Shown here: positions 11,851 through 22,733 of the stretch, piece by piece
Position numbering within the stretch: position 1 is the stretch's first letter
Layout of the letters: each line of letters starts with the position of its first letter
From: Heterocephalus glaber
Lineage: Eukaryota > Chordata > Mammalia > Rodentia > Bathyergidae
Reading direction: 5' to 3'
Assembly: GCF_000247695.1 (NCBI RefSeq)
Contig: NW_004624743.1
Location: forward strand, 10,035,578 to 10,099,577
Length of the DNA: 64,000 bases
Program-made: the position numbers and the translations under genes
Notes under the pieces: model-generated
Databases searched by the model: none
What the model saw: the letters and a program-made list of their open reading frames with translations, nothing else
Told to the model about the DNA's origin: nothing

Positions 11851-12035
11851 ATAACTGTTGAAGGAAGAAATGAAGCTTTCAGTGTTGAAAGCCGAGCTCT
11901 CTTCTACGAGATCCTTTGTGCTCTTGTTAACCCAGAGCGTGAGGATACCAGAGGGTTCAGCCACCTCACTGACGTGACCGAGAGCTTTGCCTTTGCTCTG
12001 CTGACTGATGTTCCCTGTGGCTCTGCTGCTGAGAA
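11851..12035 (+). CDS. ADGRV1: ADGRV1 exon C: GAIN domain
   Basis: The exon is 185 bp, with a strong pyrimidine-rich acceptor (CTTTTTCCAG, 11841-11850) and donor GTGAGT at 12036. It starts in phase 0 and leaves two bases (AA), completed to Lys by the next exon. It encodes ITVEGRNEAF, then LFYEILCALVNPEREDTRGF and TESFAFALLTDVPCGSAAEK, close to human ADGRV1 across its whole length. This is the helical GAIN subdomain A that packs against the autoproteolysis core. The minus strand also shows a 95-aa open frame over this exon; it is a shadow and not a gene. Confidence 0.95.
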
Positions 12036-13592
12036 GTGAGTGCCTTCCACCGCACCCGCCGTACGCCCTACTCCCTGTGTTTCTTCCTGTTTGCAGTGTC
12101 ATCTAAGTGGACATGGAGGGGATGTAACTGGAATGATGGGGCCAGTGCATCAGACCTGTTGGGCAAATGAAGCTAATTGTTTGAAGCAAACATGGCAGGG
12201 ACACCAAGAGTAAACTTAACATTGTCAAGAATATATTCCTCTCATTTCAGAATGTCTTGAGAGTTCAAAAGTCATTGTCTTAGTTACTTTTCTGTCATTG
12301 CTAAGACACCCAGAATTAAAGGGAGAACGGTTTACTTAGCTCACAGTTTGTAGAGGTTTCAGTCCATAATTGGCTGGCTCCAAGGCAGAGTGGCACGTGG
12401 CAGAGGGGCAGCAGTTCATGACAGTGGAAGACAGCAAAAGCAACAAGAAACCTTAACAGCGTCTCTCCGCCCCTTTTATCTTATTCAGACTACTTAGGGC
12501 AGGTAGCACTCACGCCCTTAATCCTAGTGCCCTTGGGCCTAGCCCCACCATGAATCAATCACACACTCTAATTCAGCCACTTCTGAAAAGCAGGAGGCTC
12601 TGCGGGGACCTCTAAACACAAGCCCTGTGGTCCTGGTGCCTGCTGTAATTCAATGGATAGAGGATGGATTCTGAGTGGAACAGAAGGAAGCTGATTCTAC
12701 CCTTAGGAGTGTTTTCCTGCGCTGCAACTGTGCATCTCTTGAGGGCGCTGGTGTTGAATCCCCCTGGAGACATCTCAAAGGATGTGGGTGAACTTCAGCT
12801 CTGTGGTTCGTGGCTGGAGTTTCACGGCAAGCTTTTCATGCACCATGGCATATAAATGATATTCATTAGATAAAGTGGATTGTTGTAGCTCAAAGCTAAA
12901 AATGTTTTATTTCTATTTGAGAACATAGAAATCATTGGCAAAAAGAACATGGTTTGAAATGAAATTCCTCTCGATTTTCAGAGTAAATATATGCTACCCC
13001 AAATCAGAGACTATTAAATGGGACACATCTGGTTAAAATGCTTATATAAAGCTTTATAAATGTTATTATTCTCAATGACTGTTTCACTGTTTATTAAGTC
13101 ATATAGAAATTTAGAGAAATTTTGAATACGTTTAAAAACTTGTGTATGGTAATTTAAATCATCTCATTTACAGGGCCTTTTATGAACTCTGACAGGTTAA
13201 CTAAAAGTTGGTTGGATACATAAAACTTTTACTATTAAATCTTAAATCACAGGACACAAGAAGTTAAAAGACATAGTCAGTCCACATATAAGAGAAGGAT
13301 AAGAGGAACCAAGAGCTAAAATAATAAGTTATATCAACTGTACCTTTGCTGTAGTCTTGACTTTGTATTAAATTGAACAATATGATTAGATTCTTTTGTA
13401 ATTTAAAATATTACAATATTAAATTGTAACAGTTAACCATAAAAGAACTGATTGGGTCTGGTGCCTCTGGGTTGGTAGTGCCATTCTTACTAAAGAACAG
13501 GGTCCCTGCCCATGTGATACATTCTGACCAAGATAAGTGCATGTGGTGGAAGTACAGGCCATGTTAGCTGACGCTTTGCTTTTATCTTACAG
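12036..13592 (+). other. ADGRV1 intron between exons C and D
   Basis: It contains a MaLR-like LTR (12276-12640). The rest is AT-rich and shows no recognisable element. A 63-aa open frame at 12664-12855 is unsupported. Confidence 0.7.
12276..12640 (+). mobile_element. MaLR-like LTR, incomplete 3' end
   Basis: It starts TGTCTTAGTTACTTTTCTGT, then has GCTCACAGTTTGTAGAGGTT, TTGGCTGGCTCCAAGGCAG and GGGCAGGTAGCACTCACGCC, colinear with the complete LTR at 28707-29161. The last part (from TGAATCAATCACACAC) differs and the usual terminal GCCATAACA is absent, so the 3' end is lost or diverged. Confidence 0.75.
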
Positions 13593-13842
13593 AAGCAAAA
13601 CCATCCTCGACAGCTGCCCATACTTGTCAATAATGGCTTTTCACTGGGATCTCCAGCAAATCAATGGGCACAAGTTTGTAGGAAAGGAAGGTGATTATAT
13701 TCAAATTCCAGAAAGGTTATTGGATGCTCCCGATGCAGGAACAGTGCCTGGAGAAAGTACCTGTAAATTAGTGCAGTTTACAGAGTATAGCAGCCAGCAG
13801 TGGTTTGTAACTGCAAACAACCTTCCTGCCCTGAAAAATAAG
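13593..13842 (+). CDS. ADGRV1: ADGRV1 exon D: GAIN domain
   Basis: The exon is 250 bp; its first base completes the split Lys codon and the rest is in frame to the end. Acceptor AG is at 13591-13592 and donor GTAATC at 13843. It encodes SKTILDSCPYLSIMAFHWDL, then INGHKFVGKEGDYIQIPERL, and then CKLVQFTEYSSQQWF, all very similar to human ADGRV1. This is the beta-sandwich half of the GAIN domain. It holds two cysteines (SCPY and STCKL). Codon third positions are much more AT-rich than in the TM1 exon, showing strong exon-to-exon variation in base composition within one gene. Confidence 0.97.
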
Positions 13843-14465
13843 GTAATCTGTCGTTCAAAAAATTATGAGGTTGGAATCTCTTTTTCTTTAACAGACACAC
13901 TCAGAATGTATTTGTTTGATCAGATTTTTGACAATGTTATACAATTTAAATACTAGTTTATCATGAAAAGTGCTGTCTTTATGAACCATTTAAGAATGTT
14001 TCATTTGGAAATGTTTTTCATTTTCTATTAAGTAAAATGTGTATGTGTATATGAGGAAAATGAGAAAAATAAAGGTTTCTCTAATATATCATATCATATA
14101 CCTCACTCTTGATGAAGCCAGCTAATGATAGTTACAGGTGAACTTTATCAGCTGAAGACTTTTTACTGGGGAAGATAATGTGAGCCATAATTTATGGAAG
14201 GAAATACATGAATGACCTTGGGAAACATATGTATAAGTGGCTCCAAAACATTGAAAAATGAGGAAGGAATCTTAAATGAAGTGGGGGTAGATTGGATACA
14301 ATACAAAACCAGATGGCATTGCGTTCATAAGGGAGCTAACTGTTAATGGCAGAAGGAATCAAGTGACTAGTTCTAAGAAAAATCAAGCTGTGTTCAGAGT
14401 GGGAGACTGAGTCATGACACTAAGTCGAAACACATTACATTTTCTGCTCCTTTTTGACATTATAG
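13843..14465 (+). other. ADGRV1 intron between exons D and E
   Basis: A 623-bp intron, AT-rich, with donor GTAATC and acceptor TTTTTGACATTATAG. No repeat or other element recognised. Confidence 0.8.
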
Positions 14466-14605
14466 GTATTATCTTTGAGTGTGAAAGGCCAGAGTTCACA
14501 AGTCCTGGCTAACAACAATGAAGTTCTCTATAGGATTTATGCCGCTGAGCCCAGAATTGTTCCTCAGTCGTCTCTGTGTCTCCTTTGGAATCAGGCAACT
14601 GAGAG
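14466..14605 (+). CDS. ADGRV1: ADGRV1 exon E: GAIN beta-sandwich and first half of the GPS
   Basis: The exon is 140 bp, acceptor ACATTATAG ending at 14465, donor GTACAT at 14606. It starts in phase 0 and ends with two bases (AG) of a Ser codon finished in the next exon. It encodes VLSLSVKGQSSQVLANNNEV, then LYRIYAAEPRIVPQ, then SLCLLWNQATE. The C-x-x-W of the last segment (Cys401, Trp404 of the joined frame) is the first conserved cysteine and tryptophan of the GPS motif. The adjacent exon carries the other three cysteines, so the intron splits the GPS. Confidence 0.97.
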
Positions 14606-16259
14606 GTACATTTTAATAATTTCTTAGGATTAGAATTTGGTCTTCCTCATTCCACTTCTTCATTGTACTCCACATAGGTGGCAGCTTCTGGTGGGGCTGC
14701 AGGCTGGAGAATAACCCTCCAGTAAATAAGATGGTGCTGTACTGGGGATGCTGTAGCCATGGCACATGCAGCCAAGTGACCTGCATGTGTGTGCAGCTCA
14801 GGGTTTCCTTCAGTGCTTCTCTTCCTGGGTTGTAGCATGAGCTCTGAGCAACCCAGATCACTTTTCTAACGTTCTCAGTTAACTTGTTGGGCAGGAAAGG
14901 CATTTTATTTCATCTGGGCTGGTGATTCACCAACGTATGCTCTACATTTAGAGGGGTTGGCAGGATTTGGAGCTCTGCTTCACAGAGGGGTTGGTATACA
15001 CTTGGGGATTAAAGCTAGGTGTGGGAGTGGTGAGAAAAGAGCAGTTCTTTCTCTGAGTCTTGTTGGCCTCAGGACTCCCATTTCTGAGTAGATGCTGTCG
15101 CTCATCCAGAGGGCGAGGATTTGTATGAGTCACCAGATTCTGTTCTTCCTGAATTTCACCCGCACAAACTAAGCTTCTAAATAGGCTTAATAAATAGTTC
15201 ACTGGATTAATTGACTGTCTTCTAAAACACCAAGATTCCTGTTTGTCTTTCTTTGTGAGGAAACATTTTGGATTTCAACTCCTCACGCCTGATAGTAGAT
15301 CTTAAACCCTGACTTACAATGGTTCAGCCCATGACTTTCTGTTGTTGGATGTGCCAAAGTGAACACGTTCAGTAGAAACCATACTCAGAGCCTGAATTGT
15401 TATCTCTCTTGTGATGCTGAGCAGCCACACGGCCATAGCTTCTCATGAGCCATGCTGTCATGGGGGTAAAGGACTGAGGCCACCGTGTGCCATGTGGCTG
15501 AGCTCTGACGTTCAGTAGGTTACATGTGCTCGGTGCATTTTTGACTTACAGTATCTTCCATGTGCAACGAGTTTATCAGGTTGTAATCCCAGTACGAGCC
15601 ATAGGTATTCTGCAATCCTCAGTGTATGATTAGCAGTGAATCCTTCCAGCTTAAATCTGCAGTTTGGATTAGGAAGTTTCACGTCCTTAGAAAAGTAATG
15701 GAATCACGATGCACTGAGATGGAACAGGCTCAGCAGTCATCTCTGGGGAATGCAGAATGAGCCTACCTAACGAAGGAAGCCTAGAAGTGCCTTGGAAAAC
15801 ACAGTGGCTCAGTGGCTCCAAAACATACAGAAGATGAGGGCGGAATCTTAGAAAAGCTCACAGGTAATTCCCTAGTTCAAAATGTAAGGGTGTCTGAAAA
15901 CACAAGGACAGATGAGCATGACTATGCCATGGGAAGCTGTCCTATGGGGGCTTCTGAGTGAGAGGGGAGTGGGTTTTTGGCAACGGCTGGTGCTACTCCC
16001 TTGAGAGGACCACTTCTTGCATACAGAGACTGCTGTGGCAGGTGAGGCTGGTATTGAGGCTGCTCCTGACCATTTCCTGAGGTAACTGTCAGCTCATGCC
16101 CCGGACGGGATGTTCTCTCCAGTGTTCCTGAAAACCCAGTCTGCTTAGGTCTTCAGTAAGGAACACCTATGTTCAAACAAGTGATTTTTCCTGTAACAGA
16201 CATCTCTGCATCTTTAGCATCGATGCAATGGGAGCAGTGACTGCTGTGTTTTGCCCTAG
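14606..16259 (+). other. ADGRV1 intron between exons E and F
   Basis: 1.65 kb with no repeat that I can name confidently. The open frames on the minus strand (14613-15202) have no domain support. Confidence 0.7.
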
Positions 16260-16420
16260 CTGGTGGCCTGACAGCCCGCTGTGCAGAGTGGTGGGGGTCA
16301 CCACAGGCTACGTGGACTGCGCCTGCTCACACATGTCCGTGTACGCCGTCTATGCACAGACGCATACCCTGTCTGCATACAACGAGGCCTTCTTCTCTTC
16401 CGGATTTATATGCATCTCAG
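16260..16420 (+). CDS. ADGRV1: ADGRV1 exon F: GPS cleavage site, tethered agonist, start of TM1
   Basis: The exon is 161 bp, acceptor TTGCCCTAG ending at 16259, donor GTCAGT at 16421. It encodes [14 protein letters not shown], then [20 protein letters not shown] and [14 protein letters not shown]. Conserved GPS features are Cys418, Cys430, Cys432 and His434. GAIN-catalysed self-cleavage in this family falls after His-Leu/Met before Ser/Thr, so the predicted cut is between Met435 and Ser436 (genomic 16335/16336). The residues after the cut (SVYAVYAQ) would be the hidden activating (Stachel-type) peptide. [10 protein letters not shown] begins TM1, completed by the next exon. Phase enters at 2 and leaves at 1. 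All catalytic landmarks look intact. Confidence 0.97.
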
Positions 16421-16544
16421 GTCAGTGGCAGTATTTCCAGTTAATGATGTGAAATTTTGAGGAAATGAAAGTCTGCTTTCCCATAGATCTTTTGTAAATG
16501 CAAGACACAAACCTGCTGTCATTCATCACTCTCCTGTTGTCTTA

Positions 16545-16740
16545 TTAATTCATACAACAGACATTTATGGAGGGCCAACTCTGTACTGTGGATTCAGTAA
16601 AGAACAACACGTAGCATCAACTCGTAAGGCATATATAGTGTGTTGTAGGATAGAAATTAGATCATAAAAAGGCTGCATAGTTTACAGTGTTGTGGTTGAG
16701 AGGGAAAGTTCTGCAGCCGGAATGTGAGGATTGTTTGAGG
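16545..16740. repeat. Old interspersed repeat (possible L2/L1M module)
   Basis: TTCATACAACAGACATTTAT, then GGGCCAACTCTGTACTGTG and a diverged tail, resembling the mammal-wide repeat that reads 'ACATTTATTGAGCACC'. Family uncertain. Confidence 0.4.
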
Positions 16741-17111
16741 TAATACATACAGAGACTTTTGTAGTTTCCTTTAAGAAATATGCCCCATGGGTTGGTTAGC
16801 ATTCTGTAACTTAGGAGCTCTGAGTAAACCAAGCATCATGTTAAAGAACAGATCATCTTATGTTCCTTATCTAGGCCTACTTCTGGCAGTAATAGGAACT
16901 TGAATTGTTTTAATGTCTGTCCAACTACTTAACTACAACTAAACTATCAAAACATTCATTTCTGGTATATTAATTATATAGTTGGAAGCCTAAGAATTCC
17001 TAATATTATATTTCTATCACCCACCTATCTACCACCCATTCTTGCCCTCATTCATGTTTTATAACCCCACAACTGCTTGTATGAATACTTTACTTGTTAT
17101 GTAGAGAGCCA

Positions 17112-17221
17112 GGTGTAGGGTAATGGTTAAAGGTGTAAACGCTGGAGCCAGACTGCTTGAGTTCAAATCCTGGTTCTGCTATTAGCTAGTTGTAGAACCT
17201 ACAGCAAATTACTTAGTTTTC
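17112..17221 (+). repeat. MIR SINE
   Basis: A clear MIR core: GGTAATGGTTAAAGGTGTAA, then GGAGCCAGACTGCTTGAGTT, CAAATCCTGGTTCTGC and GCAAATTACTTAGTTTTC in the canonical order. Confidence 0.85.
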
Positions 17222-17408
17222 ACACCTTCCAGGCCACACCCACAGTGACGGCCTCTTCCACTAGTCTTCACCTCCCAGCATCACACCCAGCTGTAAACCC
17301 AGCAGTGGACTAATCCAGCATCACGCACCCATGGTCCAGTCACCTCCCACAAGCCCCACCTATGAGCACATGAGGCTTTGGGAGACATCTAGATAGAAGC
17401 CATAACGC
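17222..17408 (+). mobile_element. 3' part of a MaLR-like LTR
   Basis: The end reads CCCACCTATGAGCACATGAG, GCTTTGGGAGACATCTAGAT and AGAAGCCATAAC, matching the terminal segment of the full LTR at 28707-29161. Its 5' part is missing; it abuts the MIR directly. Confidence 0.75.
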
Positions 17409-18073
17409 TACTCATATAGGTTAAAAACTGTGTTATATATTAGAGTAGTAGATATATTAACTCAGACATTTCTAATAATCTGGTTCAATGATTTTTTTAT
17501 AAATATGATTATCACTAAGTGCATTCTTATTTTGTGTGAAAATAACTCCCTGCATAGTCTATTAGAAAAATTTTCCAGATACAGAATTAAGTAATAAATT
17601 ACTGTTTTTCTGTTTTGTTTTTTGACTTTCCAATATAATTTCATCTTGCATAGTTTTAAAATTTCTTTAATGTGTCTTAATTCTAAAACTTAGATTCAAT
17701 GGCAAATATTAGTGTTTTCTTTTTCTTAATACTATCTTTTATAAAGGATGACATTTCTTATTTAATAGATATTTCTTGGTAGTACATGTAGCTTCAAAAC
17801 CAGAGACATCTTATTTTATTTTAGCCAATAAATATAAAGAGCAAATAAATTTCATAGAATAATGCAATAAAACCAAAAGTTGCAATGAAACAAAATCAAA
17901 AGTTACAACATTGCACTGAAACTCTAGATGTCATTTTATGTGTTCCCATAGACATAAATTCAAGTGCTACTATAACCCACAAAAATTCCTTGCTCATTCC
18001 AGATGTTGAATATGAAGGCAAAGAATTTCTTTCTTTCTCTCTTCCCCTCTCCCTAATTCCTTTGCTCCCTCCC

Positions 18074-18270
18074 CTCCTTTTTTGCTGTGGTGCTGAGGAT
18101 TGAACCCAGTACCTTCACATGGAGCTCCATCCCCAGACATTTGTATTTTTTACTTTGAGACAAGGGTCTCACTAAGTCACTAATTTGCCCAGGCTGGGTT
18201 TGAGCATGTGATCCCCCTGCCTCAGCCTTCCATAGTGCTGGGATTACAGGAGGGTGCCACTGTGCCTAGC
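18074..18270 (-). mobile_element. B1-ID dimeric SINE, antisense
   Basis: On the minus strand this reads B1 first (from CTAGGCACAGTGGCACCCTC, then AATCCCAGCAC, then TGTCTCAAAG), followed by an ID-like half (CTGGGTTCAATCCTCAGCAC). That order is the one described for the rodent dimeric SINE B1-dID. It lacks a recognisable TSD, so it is old. Confidence 0.8.
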
Positions 18271-19290
18271 TAGAAGTATCTTAACTAGTAAATTGTTCAA
18301 TCAGTCCCTTGATAAAATAGCTCTATTAAGAAACTTGGAAGTAAGACCTTGGATCAAAATAAAAAATTTAAAAAGTATTTGGCTATAGCTCAAGTCAAAG
18401 GCCCTGGGTTCAATTTTATAAAATAACATATAAAGTAAAATTTAAAAATCTAAAAAGAGAATGTTTTCTGATTTTCTAGTAAACTAGCAAGACTATGAGG
18501 TGCTTCCTGGGAGAATTGTCTTGTGCCTTTGCTGAGCTTCAGGGAAAGATGAGCGCGTCCCTCTGCCAGGCCCCAGGAAATGGAGGAGAAATTGGTACTC
18601 CTTACAGAAACACTCAGTGATTTAGGTCAGGCCATACCGATATCCCTCTGAATTTGTTAGCAGTTAATTGGTGGTTCTTTTTATGAACTACAGCAGCATA
18701 CAGTTAGACATGAATTTAAGCTTTTTTTGTTTTAATCCGAGTAGGTCACAGTGTGTCTGTACCAGTTCTAGTTTGCAGGTGTGGACACTTTGCTAGAGCA
18801 ACTGGAGTGATCAAAGTGTATGAAGCACACAGAGACCAGAAGGCTTAGCGTGATGAAAATAGAGGTGCATGTCGTGGCATAAGCAGCTCACCAGACACTA
18901 GAAAACAAGAGAGTGACACAGTGCTGTGTGCACCTTGGAGTCCAGCAGAGTGAAATCATTGCCACGGTGATGGGAGAGACACCTTCCAGCACCTTCTTCA
19001 GGTGCCAGCGCCAGAGCTGTGTCACATGATGACTAGGGGCCTTCGCACGGGCTGAGGACATGTTAGAGTCCTGACAATGATGGCAAGGGGCCTCCCATGC
19101 CTTCCCAGAACTCGGCGTTGTTCAGTCAGTGACGCACTGTTGGGTGGGAAGGATTTGTCCTGTGTTTGCCCTGACATGAGTCCTCCTGTCCTGGAACCCC
19201 TGAGAGAACCTGCAGCATCCCGGTTCCCTCTGGTTTAGCAGGAGTCGATGAGCTGAGCGAGGCATCTGGCAGAGGCACCTGCCGGTGAGC

Positions 19291-19311
19291 CTCCTCCTCC
19301 TCCTCCTCCTC
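19291..19311. repeat. (CTC)7 trinucleotide repeat
   Basis: Seven perfect CTC units; explains the poly-Glu run in the overlapping minus-strand frame. Confidence 0.95.
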
Positions 19312-19366
19312 AGTTTGGAGTGGTTTTAAGCTGGGAGTAGAGCTGGGCTGTGCCTCCACTGTTTCT

Positions 19367-19742
19367 TGTTGCACCCAGTGAGAGAGAACCAACCAGAGAC
19401 CGATATTAAATCCACACAGGAGTGTATTACCAGCCGGGACCTGAGCCGAGCATCGGACTCGAGCCCGGACTGGGAAGAGACAAACATGTTTTATACACCT
19501 TTGAGGCCAGCAGCTTCTAGGCCCCCCTATGGGATAGAACTAGCAAAGCAAGCAAAAGGTACAGAAGCAGAATGTCCTGCTGTTAGAACATTTGTAAAAC
19601 AATAGTTGATTAATTGTTGTTTCTAGAGAGACTCTCTAAGGGGAGGAGGTTTCTAAGCTTCCTCCTTCTGAGTTCATCTAAAGGGCAGGCAGGTGGGTCA
19701 AGCAGCAATGTGGAGTCTTGTCTTGCTAACTAGGGTTCTTCA
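19367..19742 (-). mobile_element. Solo retroviral LTR, antisense, 5-bp TSD
   Basis: The 376-bp element reads on the minus strand from TGAAGAACCC to GGGTGCAACA, the TG...CA form of an LTR. It is flanked by TTTCT on both sides (19362-19366 and 19743-19747). A TATA-like TATAAAA lies on the minus strand at 19489-19495, and an AATACA-type poly(A) signal at about 19423-19428, in the right order for U3-R-U5. No internal viral genes are present. The exact ERV family is not identified. Confidence 0.85.
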
Positions 19743-21019
19743 TTTCTTTTTTGTTCTCTTATGGCAGAGAAATCTTTTTAACACATTAGTCAGACTAAAG
19801 CTTTCCCTTTTAATTGGCTAATGGTTTTATTTACTTTTTGTAAATTACTGACACAATGTCAGCCTTACAGTAAATGATTCTTTATGAAATACTAGAAGAT
19901 TTACAAGTTAAGTAAATACAATAGGAAGTCCTTTGACGCACAATCATTGCTTTGTTCATTGTTTATAAAAATGCAAGAATATTTAAATTGTGCTTTTTGT
20001 TTTATAAGCTGAGAGTCTGACAGCTTTTCCAGAAGAAAGTAATACTGCCAAATGCCACCTATTTACTTCCAAATTACTTTTTAAAATAAGAGATAATTTC
20101 TGTGAAGTTCTTCCAGAAATCTCAAGTGCATATTCTGTGAAATCATTGTGGTAAGGTTGCTGTGCTGCTTGTGTGCTGGTTGTGGGGCATGTATCGATGC
20201 CAATCCAAACAGCTTCATTTTATCTCTCACAGGGAGAGTTAGTCCCAAGAAGAATGGAAGGAATAGGCTGGAACGGAGCAGCTGGAAGGCAAGCCTGGGG
20301 ACGACAGGAAGTGAAGGGGCTTAGTGTTAACTCCAACGAGGCATCAGATGCCGGACCTCTCTAGTAGGTGTATTATTTAGGGTGAATCTGGACGCAAACA
20401 AGAGAAGACAGTTGACGGACAGATGCCCTAGACAGATTTAGTCCCAGGTTGATCCATTCTGTCGCTTACTGGTGTCCTGAAGCCTCTCATTTTTCTGTTG
20501 TGCTTTCCCCAAGTCTGTGTCCCCCAGCCTTTGTCCCTCACGGTCTGGAGCTGGCTCTGGCGACAGTGTCGCTGCATGCAGGGAGGAAACCCTACTGGGT
20601 CCTGATTTAAGAACCCTAGGAACTGCCCCGAAAGCCCCCAGAATCTTTTCCACATCTCCTGCACCAGAATTGTGTTCTGTGGCCGTCCGCATCCAGGCTC
20701 TTTCTGGAAGAAGGTGCAGATAGAATTAGAGAGAACTGTGTGCTCAGGAGAGTAGTGTCCAGCTGTGCACCGTAGCCCTGAGCAGCCCCTGATGGATGCT
20801 GGCTTGAATCACTGTTTGTGAAATGAATAAATCACTGAATATACAGTGTTGATCAGTATTTTTGGCTATCTGTCAGATTCACATGTTCACACCCTACACC
20901 ATATTATCATAGTCACTTTTAATCAGAGTTTTTGAGAAACTTGACCTCCTCTGTCACTTAGAATGGTTTAACGGCGCCCTCTAGTAGAGTTTGCCACCTT
21001 GAGAGTCGTCTTACCCCGC

Positions 21020-21178
21020 CCATTCTGGTAGCCACCAGCCACAGAGGGTCCGTGAGCCCCTGAAATGTGGTTGATCCAACTTAGAAACAAAATTTTTAAT
21101 TCCATTTCATTTTAATTCAAGGACATTTAAACTTAAATAGCCACCTGTGACTGGTGGCTGCTGTGCTGCGCTGCAGAC
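21020..21178. mobile_element. DNA transposon remnant (hAT-Charlie-type MITE, probable)
   Basis: GGTAGCCACCAGCCACAGAG is mirrored by CACCTGTGACTGGTGGCTGC across an AT-rich centre (AATTTTTAATTCCATTTC), as in the abundant mammalian palindromic MITE ending GTGGCTACC. Diverged; limits approximate. Confidence 0.5.
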
Positions 21179-21974
21179 GTTCAGCATCCTGGCGGTCTGG
21201 AGCCCGGTCTCCCTGGCCACCCTCCTCTGGAAGACTCCCTCCCCTGATTGCAGACTTGCATCCTCCATGCGCTTCATCCTCACTTTTCCTGCTAGAAATC
21301 TTTTCAGAGTTGACTGCTTTCTTAGCTCGCCCTTAGCAGATTAGCAGCAGTAACCCACAGGTGCTGTACTGAAGGAAGAGTTGCAGAAACACGAGAATCT
21401 GTAAGAAGAACACAAAGTAGAAGCTAGCATTCATGGGGGAAGTAAAAACAAAATAAGATGGAAATCTAACAGTTGCTTTATGAAATCATGAGATTTGGGT
21501 TTTGTTTGGGTTTCTCATCCTGGGGGTCCAGAGCACGTCTGAGTGCATCTTTGCATCAGCTGTAGGCACAGAGGCTGCCGAGGAGGGCGACACCAGATGG
21601 GCACTGTGGTGACCGGGGACCCCTGGCACTGGTGGGTGGGGCCCGCGGCCCTCCCGGAGATACACCTGTCCCAGCCGTGCAGTGCCTGAGGTTCTTGGCC
21701 AGGTTTCTGAAAGCCTGACTGATGCACAGCCTCCCTCCTGTGGGAGCTTTGTCTGCTCTATTAAAATGGAAAAATGTAGCCAAATGCTTTGCCCGCAAGG
21801 AGTTGTGAGAGGCATTTCTGAATAGAAAGTGAATCACAGGACCTGACCATGAGTGTTTTGCCGATGCCTTGTCCACCTCTGCTGTAGATTCTAAGTCTTG
21901 TTTCAGAGCTTCAGAGATGAGAAAGTAAGCAAACAAAATGCTGAATTAGCACCCCATTTCCATCACATCCAGGG

Positions 21975-22054
21975 CAGTGATGGCGAACCTTTTAGAGCAT
22001 TGAGTGATAAGAACAGCCCGCTGTGGCTCACATTCCATAGGTTCACCACCACTG
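21975..22054. mobile_element. Short hAT MITE, copy 3, with 8-bp TSD
   Basis: An 80-bp element starting CAGTGATGGCGAACCTTTTA and ending GGTTCACCACCACTG. Flanks are ATCCAGGG (21967-21974) and GCCCAGGG (22055-22062), 6 of 8 matching with only transitions. This is the best-preserved left end of the family. Confidence 0.8.
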
Positions 22055-22085
22055 GCCCAGGGCATTGATAAGAGTTAAAGGAGGT

Positions 22086-22188
22086 TGGGGCCGGGGCTGG
22101 GATGTAGCTCAGTGGTGCTGCACCTGCCTGGCAAGCACAAGGTCCTGAATTTGATCCTCAGCTCTGCAAAGAAAAAAAAGAAAAAGAA
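22086..22188 (+). mobile_element. ID-type SINE with TSD
   Basis: GGGATGTAGCTCAGTGGTGC, then GCAAGCACAAGGTCCTGAAT and a long A/G tail. Flanks TTAAAGGAGGT (22075-22085) and TTAAACGAGGT (22189-22199) differ at one base. Confidence 0.9.
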
Positions 22189-22559
22189 TTAAACGAGGTA
22201 ATGCACTCGAAGTGTACGCAAATGCTAGACACCTATGAGTAGTTGCAGCGCTTCAATCATTCTTAGACAAAGTCATCCACTGAGGCCCGGGTGTCCCGGA
22301 AGGCTTAAGTAGAAAGCAAATGGGTTCCCATCAGCAGCTTGTTTAAATTTAAAAGGCAGAAAATACGTCTTCTGCCTTTAAAAACCAACACTGAGAGAAA
22401 TGTATGGGAATTACAAGACATAAGACTATGGGCTGGTGCTGAGGCTCTGACCATTCTCATGCAGTAGTGTGGACAAGTGAATTCAGGGGTCTTAGAGATG
22501 ATAGGGATCATTTTCCTCATGCCTCTTAGAACATTACATCTTTTTGCTTCTTTGTTTGC

Positions 22560-22733
22560 AGTACTGGTACAGAACCCAGGGCATTCACACTCAGCTGCAT
22601 CCTCAGTCCTTTTTTATTTTTCATTTTTGAGTCAGGGTTTTACTGAGGTGCCTTGGTCAGATTCAAACTTGTGACCCACCTGCCTCTGCCCCCCAGGGTG
22701 CTGGAATTATAGGCGAGTGCTGTCGTTGCTGGC
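22560..22733 (-). mobile_element. B1-ID dimeric SINE, antisense (diverged)
   Basis: An antisense ID half (ACTGGTACAGAACCCAGGGC) is followed by an antisense B1 half (TGAGTCAGGGTTTTACTGAG, GGGTGCTGGAATTATAGGCG). Same order as 18074-18270 but more diverged. Confidence 0.7.

Noticed and set aside
11815..12102. Minus-strand 95-aa frame over exon C
   Set aside because: Shadow of the coding exon on the other strand.
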